From Sinonovacula constricta (Eukaryota > Mollusca > Bivalvia > Cardiida > Solecurtidae), in NCBI GenBank assembly GCA_007844125.1, contig CM017571.1, forward strand, positions 26,403,071 through 26,467,070: a stretch of DNA of 64,000 nucleotides, given 5' to 3'. The first letter of the stretch is position 1, and every line of letters begins with the position of its first letter. Below the pieces are notes generated by a model. That model was not told the DNA's origin, ran no database searches, and saw only the letters and a list, made by a program, of their open reading frames with translations. Shown here in pieces: positions 10,391-21,264 of this stretch. The translations under genes and the position numbers were made by a program.

Positions 10391-12280
10391 AAATTTTCAC
10401 TGACTTAAAATAAACTGGCCATAGTAAGGGTGCTCAACTCTAAAACCTTGTATATTGTTTTTCATAGTTTTCAGCCTCTTTTAGTCATTTAATTTTTTAA
10501 GTTAATTTCTAAAGTCATAATACATTTTATACCAATTTTTATTTGTTTACAAAATTCTGACCCTGAATAACTTAATCAAGACGTTAATGAAAAAAATAAG
10601 AAGAAATATATAATATATACATTCACAGGGTTTTATGGGATTATTTAGATTTCCTCTTAGCATCCATTTTGATATGGCTTCGTAAATTTAAACTTTTAAT
10701 TGGTTTAATTTGAATTCATTCATTTTGAAGGAGAGTTTTGATGTAGTAAGGTTTTCCAGCTAACCTGGAGTGCTATGGTGGTTCTACCCAGGAGTAAATC
10801 TGGGGCTTTCCTTCACTAATAGTTAACTGGACCGTAATTGTATCGGTGCAATGTAACAAAAACAATAAGGTTTTACTTCACATGTAAATAAGGTTGCCTT
10901 TGAAACCTACTAAATTAGTAACGAAACTTAGAAGATTAAACAACTTTCTTTTTAATAAAAATATTCAAGACTTTCTGGTTGGATAAAGATAAATGAATAT
11001 ATTACCAAACAGCAGAAATTACACATCTGCCCCACTGGGGAAATGGTTAGGGTGATTACACCCATATCTGAGGTCATTGGTTAAAACCCCCTTTTATTGT
11101 TATTATATATATTATATATTACATAAAGATTAAATATATAAGTTTTGTGTCGGTGCAATGAGACAATCTGTAGAACAGGACCATAAATTGAAAATATTTT
11201 AATTTTAAAATTAATATCTAAAAGTAATAATAAATCAAATATCATTTCTACTGCCTTAAGAAAAGGCTCCAGGAATATCAGACTAGAATATTTGACATGA
11301 TCTCTGCATTACTAATAAGATGCAAGTGAATTTTTCAAGTATACACATCTGTAACTAAATGTCACTTTCATTTTTAACAACCCATACTAATTATACTCAG
11401 TCATGCAGATGTCTTAATGCAAACGTGCCTGTACCTATATAGCACAAGACCTTGTAGCAAAAGTACAGATCCTGATATGACAGCCCCCCAGCAACAATTG
11501 GCTGATCTAGCTCTACATTATATGCCTACTCAACATGTGCAGAATCAGTTCATATTCCTGTTTATAAGACAGTGAAACTTGTAGATTTAAAAAAAATCTA
11601 AATTAAAAAATCTTGTTCATGACATTTTCCTTCTGATGCCTAAGATTAGTGTTTTGTTAGATTACTTCCCTTTTAAATAAAGTGTATATTCCCATATAAA
11701 GTTCATTATAGAAATTCCAAAATTGTGATTATGCAATTTAGGGTCCACTATCTTATTGAGTGTGCACCTTAAGTTAACATTTTGACTATACGCAACATAC
11801 TGACAATAACTAGTTATTTCCGGAATGTGGAATGTTTCACTTTATGCAATGTATTTTATTGCTAAGGACTAAAATTCCTCGGCGCAGATTGAATTTGATT
11901 TTTTAATTTTATTTAGGACTTAAATTTTATTTTGGATTATTTCTTTTAAATCAAACCTTTCTAAATGTTTTTTTAACCAATATTATTGCATGATTTTTTT
12001 AGTTGCTTTTCTAATTTGACTATACTTTGTAACTTTTAAAGGGCATATAGATTTTAAAAAGGCAACTTAAATAACACCAACTGATTTATTGAAAAATATC
12101 ACTATCTCGATCAATCCATTTTATACATCTATAACAAACTCCTATTCTTACATGTATTCATTACTTGCTTAACATGATACAATATTTGAAAATAAGCCTT
12201 ATATTTTAGAATGTTTATCCTTAAACGAGTTTCAAAAGAGCAAACAAAAACCCAAAATGCATTATTACTATTCTATTTTA
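10391..12280. other. AT-rich spacer with repeat scraps
   Basis: Scraps of SINE family C occur near 10755-10855 (minus) and 11145-11175 (GTGTCGGTGCAATG), and a weak tRNA-like segment near 11035-11095. No gene was seen. Confidence 0.45.
11445..11560 (+). repeat. Dispersed 'GATCCTGATCAG' repeat, copy 2
   Basis: CAAAAGTACAGATCCTGATATGAC, followed by CTGATCTAGCTCTACATTATATGCC. It follows the same order of motifs as the copies at 14950 and 15690. Confidence 0.55.
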
Positions 12281-12281
12281 T

Positions 12282-12303
12282 CACACACACACACACACAC
12301 ACA
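12282..12303. repeat. Short (AC)n tract
   Basis: Eleven dinucleotide units. Confidence 0.9.
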
Positions 12304-12790
12304 TATCATTCTGCAGTCTGATCCTCTACAAAAAAATGAAAAAAGGAAAGTTCTAGAAAGTTGAAAAACTAGAAAAAAATTAAAAATAGATATATTTACT
12401 TATTGAAGATTTATGAGCAATATATGTAGAAACAATAAAAGTATTATTAAAATATTGTGCTTATTTTACACATGATTACAGATTTAAAAGTACAATGGAA
12501 GGCAAAAATTTCAAGGTAATAAAAAAACACTACATGAAAGATCCAAACATCCCAAAAGTGTAAATATAAAAATTAGTTATTATGAAAAATCAAAGACCTT
12601 ATCTACAAAATATATACAGTCATCCTATAATCAGTAAACAATATTTGACAGATGGCCTAATTTCAAACTTAATAACTTTTGGCTCCTTAAACCATGTTTT
12701 CCTACTTCGAAACACATCAGTCTATGACAATGAATAACAGGAAAAGTTCAATAGTTCCAACATCTTCAGGTCAAGCAACATAACACTGTC

Positions 12791-12820
12791 TTAACTGTTT
12801 TCTGCATCCAGGCAGAGCTT
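12791..12820 (-). CDS. Candidate alternative terminal exon of the 12.8-23.4 kb minus-strand transcript
   Basis: A strong minus-strand acceptor (CTTTTTCCCATTTCAG) is followed by AAG CTC TGC CTG GAT and ends at TAA (12791-12793). Read in phase 0, which is the phase left by exon 2 (21149-21264), it encodes KLCLDAENS then stop. Downstream sequence on the minus strand would be 3' UTR. The exon is tiny, so the acceptor could be fortuitous. Confidence 0.35.
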   Translation of the reverse strand, partial: KLCLDAENS

Positions 12821-13749
12821 CTGAAATGGGAAAAAGCAACATGAATTTCTATCACTATTTTCAAAATGACAGATTAGTTATTTCCCTGAAAACATCAATA
12901 ATTAATAGTCCTTAAAGTATACTTGGTTCAATAGTGCATTGTGTAGGTGCTATGTATGCTATAGTAAAACAGTAAAAAAAAATTTGATCCACATTGTTCA
13001 ATGAACAAATTGCTAAAACATTACAGAACTCCCTTGGACAAATATCTTTAGCTTGTTTATTTGGCATTGATAGTTTAAATATGCTGAAGGAAGTTCCAGG
13101 GAGTTTATAAGTTTGTACTAAGTTTATCCATAGTTTTACATGTTAAATTGTATTGACACAATTTTTTTGTTATTATTAATAATGTAACATTATATTTTGT
13201 TTTTTTTACATTGAGGCCTATGTGTTTTTTGTGTGTATATTGCTGAACTAGATAAGCTTAAATAAGATTAAAAAAATATAAACATTTTTAAAAATGGCCA
13301 CTCTTGCACATGAGATGTTTATACATACTCCTTACATCTATTGTGATACAGTTTATGTTGCAGTAACCAAACAAAAAAATGCAAATGAGTGATAAATCAT
13401 GGTTTTGTAAAAATTCCCTAGAAAAGAGGTAAGATGTTATTACATCTATTATCTATTGTACCACTTTTTGTAGTCTTGCTTAATTAACCAACTTGCTGGT
13501 CCATGCTTAATTCAGGTCTGCACAGTCTAGTAAAAATGTCATTGGAACAACCATTTCTTTTTATAAGTTAAAGCAATGAATCTATTCTCCTATCTTATTA
13601 TCTTATTTATATCTTCGTTCAAGGTATGATATTGAGCCCAGAATCATCTAAAAGGTGGTATCTCACACTTTGCCTCTTTATAGGTAACAATGGCGCATTT
13701 GTATTTGTTGATGCTTATTTCTATTGACAATGTTCATCTTGATTTGTTT
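12821..13749. other. Possible intron, AT-rich, nothing recognised
   Basis: No exon-like segment or repeat was identified. Confidence 0.4.
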
Positions 13750-13935
13750 TTTGTTACATCGCACCGACACAATTATGGTCATACTGGCAATGTCTAGCTA
13801 ATTATTGGTGGAAGAAGACCACAGGTTAACTGGAAATCTCTCATTAAAGTTCTCACCCCAATCTGGACTCGAACCCATGCACCCAGAGGCTGAAAAGTTA
13901 CAAGTCAGCTCAGCTACTGGCACCATAAAATTATA
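13750..13935 (+). repeat. SINE-like repeat, family C
   Basis: It starts GTTACATCGCACCGACACAAT and holds GGTGGAAGAAGACCACAGG and GGACTCGAACCCATGCACCC (a box B-like string). The motif order matches a repeat I recognise as widespread in bivalves. Partial relatives occur at 2895-3015 and 10755-10855. Confidence 0.65.
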
Positions 13936-14647
13936 TTTTCTTACATGCAATAAAGAATCTCATGATTGATATTTTGATATGGTATTCTGGAAGTGCTCGC
14001 TATGACCAGTATTTGATCCTTTGTAGTGAAGGCACATAGCAGGTATCGAATATGACATGCAAGCCGTTATTTATCAATTTTACATAAATATTACGACTGA
14101 AGCATTACTGGGTCATTGTTATTATTGAACAAATTATTTGGCCAAAAGATAGCTTTATCCATTCCTTGATGTTCATGTGGTGGAAAGCGTGTGAATTTTT
14201 TAATTCTAAATCAAGCTAACTATGATGTGTATACATAAGGGTTCCCTAAATGAAAAACGTGTTTTGTGCCACACAGTAACAAGTCTAGACCATAAGTATA
14301 AATGAAACATGTTTAACATAACCATAATTTTTCTCTTTTTTTTTTTTGTTGAAAGCTACTTTTTAGCATCAAACTGTCAAATATCCTCTTTACAAATTAC
14401 AATGAATGTTAGCAAGACAGTTTAATAATAGCTCAATGAATCAATGTACCATTTGTCCAAATATTGGGCAGCATCCTCACAGTGGAGACAGACCTCTGTA
14501 CCATTCCATGTAGAACCACATCACAGATGAACAACATACTACATACAAGGGGTTGTCTGTATAATAAAGTGCACAGATTACACATATATCTATTAATCCC
14601 ATCACATTGTAATGCTTATTTATGTATGTCCCTAAAAGGTTGAAGTC

Positions 14648-14730
14648 CCTAAATACTCCTCAGCCTGGGTTCAAACCCCGGTCAGGCCAAAAACTTAAAT
14701 ATGAGGTCTTTCAGCTGATCATGACAGCTC
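14648..14730 (+). repeat. tRNA-like SINE remnant, family D, copy 1
   Basis: A box B-like GGGTTCAAACCCCGGTCAGG is followed by AAAACTTAAATATGAGGTCT and CAGCTG. The same order occurs at 45285-45400, so this is a second tRNA-derived family. Confidence 0.5.
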
Positions 14731-14949
14731 TACCTAGATATATCTGGATGCTACTTCCAAATATAATAAAAACTATTTACACGATTACATTTGCTTTGTG
14801 TTAAAGCTTTTTTGAAAACCAGAGTAAATGCAGACTAGGAAATTATTGGTTACAAATAAAATACTTCACACCATACTAAATTAATCTCTTATGCTACATT
14901 CAAAATATGTTCCGGCTTAAAACTACATGGAAACATTTAACTAGCCATA

Positions 14950-15075
14950 TTGCTATAAACTCAGCAGCAAAAAGTGTACATCCTGATCAGTTCTCAGCAC
15001 GAGCCCACTGATCTGGATCCACATTATTTACCTAATCCTGATCAAAATGTGTAATCAGCAGGTTGAGAATTAATA
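14950..15075 (+). repeat. Dispersed 'GATCCTGATCAG' repeat, copy 3
   Basis: AGCAAAAAGTGTACATCCTGATCAG…CTGATCTGGATCCACATTATTTACCTAA…CAGCAGGTTGAGAATTAAT. It aligns over its length with 15690-15815. Confidence 0.65.
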
Positions 15076-15689
15076 CCTTAACAATATTTGTAAAATGCAT
15101 CTTACGAGGTTTTTACTTGGAAATACATATACATTATCTTACAAATGGTAAAGGTAATCTATTGAAAACATCCTTACCTATTATTTATTGTGTTAAACCA
15201 CCTGACCTGATGTCCCCTCATAGTGTGAGAAAACCATGTTTAATCTGAGATTTCAAACCTACACAAAATAAACTGATACTAACTCTTATTGTGTTCACAT
15301 TTATGCTGAATTCTTAGTTTCTTTTGCTTATATATATATATATATATAAATATTAAGAAAAAGAAGCAAATTGTGAAGGTACTGATCATAAAGCTGCCAA
15401 CACTATTTGCCCAAACCTTAACACAAATGTAATTAAAAGAATTTTTAATTACCCATAATTATTTCAAGTTAACTTCATACATTTACATATTACTAGAAAC
15501 TGTATCAAATAATGCTGACTCTGATCTCATTATTTAACCTTTCACCTATTTCCTAAACATAATAGTCTAAAGGGATCTGATCACTCCAAGAAAAAACACT
15601 ATTCTTTCTTGTATTTAAAGCACAACCCTTATTGTGTTAATGAAACACTCATATAAGTTAATGCCTTACATTACATGCACAGGTGCCTA

Positions 15690-15815
15690 GACATTATTAG
15701 AGACTGTAGCAAAAAGTGCATATCCTGATCAGCTTCCATTGGGATCTGGCTTATCTTGATCTACACTTTTTGCCTAAGCCTGATCAAATTATATTGAGCA
15801 GGCTAAGAGTTAATG
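15690..15815 (+). repeat. Dispersed 'GATCCTGATCAG' repeat, copy 4
   Basis: AGCAAAAAGTGCATATCCTGATCAG…CTTGATCTACACTTTTTGCCTAA…GAGCAGGCTAAGAGTTAATG. It is the best-preserved partner of copy 3. Confidence 0.65.
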
Positions 15816-16570
15816 ACATTTTTTAATAACCATTTATATTTTTTTTCAAAAATCATTATTGTAGTCATCTTTTCTTAACATTCATTTTCACACTTGACCA
15901 ATATAAGATAATTGACTGTAGTCTAATCTTTTGAGAAATGGTAAACATGTTTATTAGTGAAACAGGCTATTAGTTACTAATTATATAGAAAATTCCATTT
16001 AAGATCATATCCAATTCATAAGATTAAGACTGCAAATATTTTACTGTTTTGTTAAAACACCATTACATAATTTTTTCTGTGATCTGAAGTAAATAGCACC
16101 TATATCCTTAACCTCAAAATCAAAGAGACCAAATCATTCCATGATATAGGCCTTTTCTTAATAAATATATAGAATTCAATATTTAATCCTTAACATGCTA
16201 CATTTATTATTACCACATATTTACTTTACGCCCTTCTGATTAACAGATACTGTATGATTCAGTTCTCCTCACACGACTTTATACCCTTCTGATTTACAAT
16301 ACCTAGCCTTCAATACTTTACCTCAACTTCCCCTCACATGTTTAGCCTGCTGGCTGTACAGCAGTTACCCAGGGTGTGGCACGAGGAGCCACATGTGAGA
16401 GATTTAGGAAACCTGAATGAGAATCATTATTGCCTACCTATTCTCATAAGAGATTGCAGCAAATAGACAACAAATCCATTTTCACAATACAGAGATCCCT
16501 TTACACCCCAAAAATGATCAAAAATAGACACTAACCAAAGCACAATAAGGAAGTGACATTATTTTGACTT
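15816..16570. other. No recognised feature
   Basis: AT-rich, turning C+T-rich on the plus strand after about 16200. Confidence 0.4.
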
Positions 16571-16920
16571 ATCAGTACACAAATGGTAGGACCCTTGAGG
16601 GTGCATTGCCGGTTCTGCAACCCTCCTACCCCGGAGACTCTAGCTAAAAATGGACCGGTGGCCGTTCTCCAAACTCTAGGCATACTGTGCTAGATGAACT
16701 AGAGCACCTGCTAACACCAAAGCATCTGCAGAAGGCGGAGCTTCATACCCATGTGTACTGACGGAGGATACAACATCCACTGGTGATGGATACTGCAATG
16801 TATGTCATCATTATGAGCAAGCACATAAATCAAAACATACGGAATCTGTGGCTCAAGTCCCTAGGAGAAGCAATCCCTTTCATGTGTTTCTAGGCCTTTC
16901 GACCCAGATGGTTCTATGAA
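16571..16920. other. GC-richer block of unknown nature
   Basis: Clearly higher GC than its flanks (for example CCGGAGACTC, GGACCGGTGGCCG), with no long ORF in any frame. It may be a worn transposon or a non-coding exon; nothing recognisable was seen. Confidence 0.35.
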
Positions 16921-17460
16921 CATGTAGAAAGATTTCTTTGTAAATCTTCTACAGAAAAAATACAGAAAATATAAACATGGTTAATAATGTGCAGAGCGCC
17001 AATGGTTCTATTTGCAAATGTTACCTGTAAGTTAAATCTAGGGAAAATCTAATGCAAGCCTTGCTAATATACAGGTAATGTCATTAAGCAGAGTCACTAG
17101 CAGGTTCTTATTGCTAATATAACATGTATTGAAAATCTACAGAAACACCTTAGAGCTGGACATTATAAATATACATGTTATGTCATTAACTACTTTAACT
17201 GGACTGCGAAATGCTAGTGGTTCTTATGTATAACTTGGCCAGTGAAACTTGGTGGTTCTGCATAGAAAGATTTATTGTTAATCTTCTAGACAGTGCAACA
17301 CAGCCACCTACATGAAATAGGCCAGTGGAATGACAGATTTTCTTTATGTTGGCCAATGAAACTCGGTGGTTCTGCATAGAAAGATTTATGGCAAATCTCC
17401 TACAGTGCAACTCAGCCACCTACATGAAATAGGCCAGCGGGCATTTGTGGTTCTTTGTAC
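16921..17460 (+). repeat. Degenerate tandem repeat with a recurring stem-loop
   Basis: The two clearest units (about 17224-17348 and 17349-17455) share GGTGGTTCTGCATAGAAAG and CAGCCACCTACATGAAATAG. A stem formed by AGAAAGATTT and AAATCTTCT recurs here and at 16925-16955. The unit is about 125 bp. Confidence 0.7.
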
Positions 17461-18785
17461 AAAGATATTGTGGATAGCTTTAGCTAGGTCTAACCTTTTT
17501 CACTCAAACTAAATCCTTTACTACAATAGCCCCTTCACACTAGTCCCCCTTCTACGACATTCACTGCAAAATAACCTTATACTTCTTGTCATTTAGATTC
17601 CTGTCCAAAATGAACAATCTCAACATCTTTACATCCCCCACCTACTCCTCACATGCCATTTGTTGCCTCCACATTTCATTACTTCACCCTCACTTGATAA
17701 CATCTGCTTCAAGTGATTTACCCAATGGATAATTTTCATGCTTAACGTCTCCAACTAATTCATACCCTTCAGAGAATCTCTCACACACTACATTTCATAA
17801 CTTCCCTTTCTCCTTACTAACAAATTAAGTTGGCACTTATGATTTATTACTTTTAGTCTATGATTGTTTGCATTATGAAACTTAAAACCCTTTAAATAAA
17901 TAGAGGGAATAAAATCTTAAAGGCTAAACTAAACCTAAATTGAAGTCCAAAATATCCTACATGTTTCCCTCTTTGCTAAATATCCCTAACCTAAAGAATG
18001 TACCCCATGAAGTAGGAAACCACTCAAGCAAAGCCCTAAGCTTATATCCTAATAAAGTAACCTACATCTAATTCACCATGTCAACAGGCATATCAGCCTC
18101 ACAAATGAATGCTGTGCGCACAGTCTATTTACCTTACTCTTACTTCGCAAAGGCATGCCATCGGCGCGATCTTGCCAGCATTACTTAACCCTAAATTAAC
18201 GCATGTTTGGGTCCTAAGATGATGAAAGGGCTGGCAAGATGTTATTCGGAAAATTCAAATGCGAGGCTTCAGTCCTGTGACACGGTTATAAACAAGAAAT
18301 TTCATGCTTGAGCAGGGAAACTCCTAAATGATGCAAGCAACCATATACCCAAGGTAATTGCACATTAGTGACATATTTGCTATCTTAGAGGCAGGGCCGA
18401 TACAAAAAGCCATTGGAATGGCAGTAAATGCATAAGAGCCACTGATGAATCTGAATTAATTGGAGAAATCAAACATTGAAAAGATGAAAAAATGAAATGA
18501 GAAAGCAACAAAAGACATATTTGTTGCAGAAAAAGTCAGAAAAAAGTTCAGATTGTAGCTTTTAGACAGAAAACTAAATGACTCAAAGTACTTAGCCATA
18601 CATTAGTGAGATTTAAATACAGGGCGACTAAGTTATAAGAACACATGTAAAGCTCGAGACAGAGGTTGATATGAAAAAAATACAACTTTGCACTATCCAT
18701 GGTCAACATCTTGGACTGTGCCATCTAGGGTCCTCATCCGGTCAGCGTTGATAAGCAATCTGCAACCTTCCCCTGACTTCCCTTT
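17461..18785. other. No supported gene; C+T-rich then mixed
   Basis: 17520-17830 is pyrimidine-rich on the plus strand. 18100-18260 holds a GC-richer stretch that could be exonic on the minus strand (a GTAAGA donor-like site follows TTTGCGAA) but has no matching acceptor. Confidence 0.35.
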
Positions 18786-18789
18786 GTGA

Positions 18790-19315
18790 CACCTTCACTA
18801 GACAGTCTTCCTTCAAAGGCCAGATTCACTCAAAGTCAACAGCACCCTTAACCTAACTTGACACACGGACAAGGCAGAAGCCTCAGATCTGCCTAAATGA
18901 ATCTGCCACACAGCCTTGCAGCCCCCGCAGACCCACAAGTGAGTATCACGTGCAAAAATATGATGATGATACCAGCACTTAAAATTAAATTGTGAATGTG
19001 TGTGAATGCAAATTAAATGGGGTGCAACACTCAAATGCAGACATTGGAAAGATGCAAAACATGTGATGGCAGAAGATGGAACAGACTAAATGAACTTGAT
19101 GCAAATGGAAAGTAAAAATGAAGAAAACATTAATGAAAAGTGGCTTCAGTTAACAGAACATGAAAACTGTAACCTTCCTAAATCTGAGGCTTGATGAAAC
19201 CCTTAAAGCTGCTAACCAAGAGATCCTCTAAATATACAGGAAGATGCCAGATCAGAATTTAAGCCCCTCCAGTAGGTCAGGATCCAGAAGTTTCTTGCTC
19301 CTTACACATTCAAGG
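18790..19315 (-). other. Candidate terminal exon and 3' region; single-copy relative of the 48-52 kb array
   Basis: A strong minus-strand acceptor (TTTTTCTTTCTGTTTCAG) is followed by CCTTGAATGTGTAAGGAGC at 19315. One frame reads LECVRSKKLLDPDLLEGLKF then stop at 19252-19254. That frame needs two bases from the previous exon, whereas exon 2 (21149-21264) ends in phase 0, in which this exon stops at once (CCT TGA). About 500 bp from this acceptor aligns with the 3' half of each array unit: the acceptor and CCTxGAATG, then GCAGCTTTAAGG and CATCAAGCCTC, CTGCATTTGAG, GAGGCTTCTGC and GGTGCTG. The shared acceptor and downstream block suggest a terminal exon with its 3' UTR. Confidence 0.5.
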
Positions 19316-19769
19316 CTGAAACAGAAAGAAAAACAATATAATTATTGGTGCTAAAATGCAAGTTACACAACAACAATTTACTTCCATATTTTACAAGAGC
19401 CACACAGAAACGTAAGCAATTCCTTCTACATAAGGTTTAATTTGATTCAAAGAAAGTTAGTATTGTTTGTATGGCGAGTTTCTTTTGTTGTTGTACATAA
19501 TCACTTTATTTCATTTCTCATGCTGTAAATGGTATAGATATGCCATATATCTACTTTATGAATATCTGGAGTGTAATTAAATCATTTTAACAGTCTAAAC
19601 TTTACAGGAACTAACTTCTGGTTGTGGTAGTGTAAGTATAATACATCCCCTCCATTGAAGAGTACCCAATATAAGTCTAAACTTATTTGGTTATTGGTTC
19701 AAATCCCCATGTAGATCCATACTTGGGCATGTCTTTGAACAAAAATGTCCAAGCATAAATTACATTTAT

Positions 19770-19890
19770 TCATTTGCAGCCTGGTCATAAATAGTACAGA
19801 TTCTGATCAGATTGCTGTTTGAAGAAGAATGATTAGCATCTACACAGTTTGCATAAGTTTCATAAATGTATACTGAGAAGGTGGAAGTTA
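19770..19890 (+). repeat. Dispersed 'GATCCTGATCAG' repeat, copy 5
   Basis: AGTACAGATTCTGATCAG, then ATCTACACAGTTTGCATAAG and ACTGAGAAGG. A diverged member. Confidence 0.5.
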
Positions 19891-20439
19891 CTTCATCAGA
19901 TTTTACAGTAACATTTTCATTAAAGTATTATTCTGATACTGACATTGAACAACATTACGGAACATATTACAGTTAGAGTAAAAATTCCAAAACAGTTTTT
20001 AACTTGCTAACAAAATGCTTAATATCTTTCTATGAGTTTCCACTTTCCTGCATTTTTTGTCATATTTATAATCTGTTATTTATTATTCAATATTTGCATA
20101 TGTGAGATAGAAAGCAGAAAAGGTAAAATTTAAAAACTTTTCGAAGAAGTTGTTTGGACTAATTCTGATGGTCTTGCTTTAAGAATTGAAGAGTAAATTT
20201 ATATATCCACGTAACAAATAGAATGCATGCAGAAATCAATACTACTTGATATGTTTGAGGAGCTAGCATGTGACGCTTGTATTAACCTTTCTATTGCTAC
20301 ATTTATTTGCTCATAACATATACTAATTCTAAATCATCTTCCACAAGCATGCAAAGATTTCTTGATTTTTGTTGGAGACTCCACTGCAAATACCCAAGAT
20401 CCTGACTTCCCCAATCCCATATGTAGTAACTTAAATCAT

Positions 20440-20960
20440 TACAGTGTAGATCCTGATCAGACAGCTCCCATTCTATACTTAGTAACTTCAAGTTATCTTC
20501 TTACACCAACATACAGTTAGATTCGTAGATTCATTTAGATTGACAGAGACTTGACAACAAATACTGTAGATCCTGATCAGACAACCCACATCCCATATAC
20601 AGTAACTTTAAGTTATCTTCTTACACCAACATACAGTTAGACTCCTAGATTCATTTAGATTGACAGAGACTTGACAACAAATACTGTAGATCCTGATCAG
20701 ACAGCCCACATCTAATATACAGTAACTTTAAGTTACACCAACATACAGTTAGACTCCTAGATTCATTTAGATTGACGGAGACAACAAATATTGTAGTCCT
20801 GATCAGACAGCCCACATCTCATATACAGTAACTTTAAGTTATCTTCTTACACCAACAGACAGCAAGATTCCTAGATTCATTTAGATTCTCGACAACAAAT
20901 AGTGTAGTTCCTGATCAGGCAACCCACGTCCCATATGATATATAGTAACTTATGTTATCT
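20440..20960 (+). repeat. Tandem repeat, about 105-120 bp unit, five copies
   Basis: Each unit contains GTAGATCCTGATCAGAC, ATATACAGTAACTTTAAGTT and CACCAACATACAGTTAGA, then ATTCATTTAGATTGAC. Starts lie near 20447, 20566, 20686, 20793 and 20904; the last units carry deletions. It is a local expansion of the dispersed family seen from 9955 to 19890. Confidence 0.9.
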
Positions 20961-21148
20961 CTATACACCAGCATTTATATATCTTAAGCTTCCAGGCAAA
21001 TATAATTATCATGGACTACTGATTGAAGTAGAAAAAGAAAGTGAGAAATGACGTCACGGGATTGCAATTCTGTTCAATATTCGTCTCAGATGATATCATA
21101 AGTATTTTAGAATTTTCAATCCTAGAAAAGAACTTTAAATTAACTTAC

Positions 21149-21264
21149 CAGCTCAGAATGTGTGAACGGCTCTACATCTAGTCAACGAAAAACAGCCTGA
21201 TCTTCTATCGACAGCAGGACGGGGAGAGATGTCATTTTGTACTTTACAGCACAACCGGCAGCCT
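21149..21264 (-). CDS. Exon 2 of the proposed 12.8-23.4 kb minus-strand transcript
   Basis: Good splice signals bound it: acceptor GTTTCTTGTTTTACAG before AGGCTG and donor CTG|GTAAGTT. It is 116 bp long. With the single overhanging G of exon 1 it makes exactly 39 codons: EAAGCAVKYKMTSLPVLLSI, EDQAVFR, a TGA codon, then LDVEPFTHSEL up to the donor. The other two frames are also closed. It could belong to a short-ORF mRNA of 57-86 codons, a transcript with stop-codon readthrough or recoding, or a long non-coding RNA. No family is recognised. Confidence 0.5.

Noticed and set aside
11035..11110. tRNA-like segment (AAATGGTTAGGG … GGTTAAAACCC)
   Set aside because: The boxes are poor and the stems do not pair; probably a worn SINE or chance.
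8982..12790. Missing protein genes in a long gap
   Set aside because: All frames were scanned for family motifs and paired splice sites; nothing was supportable, so no gene is claimed.
21149..21264. Confident selenoprotein call
   Set aside because: The TGA context and phase are suggestive, but no known selenoprotein family matches and no SECIS element was identified.
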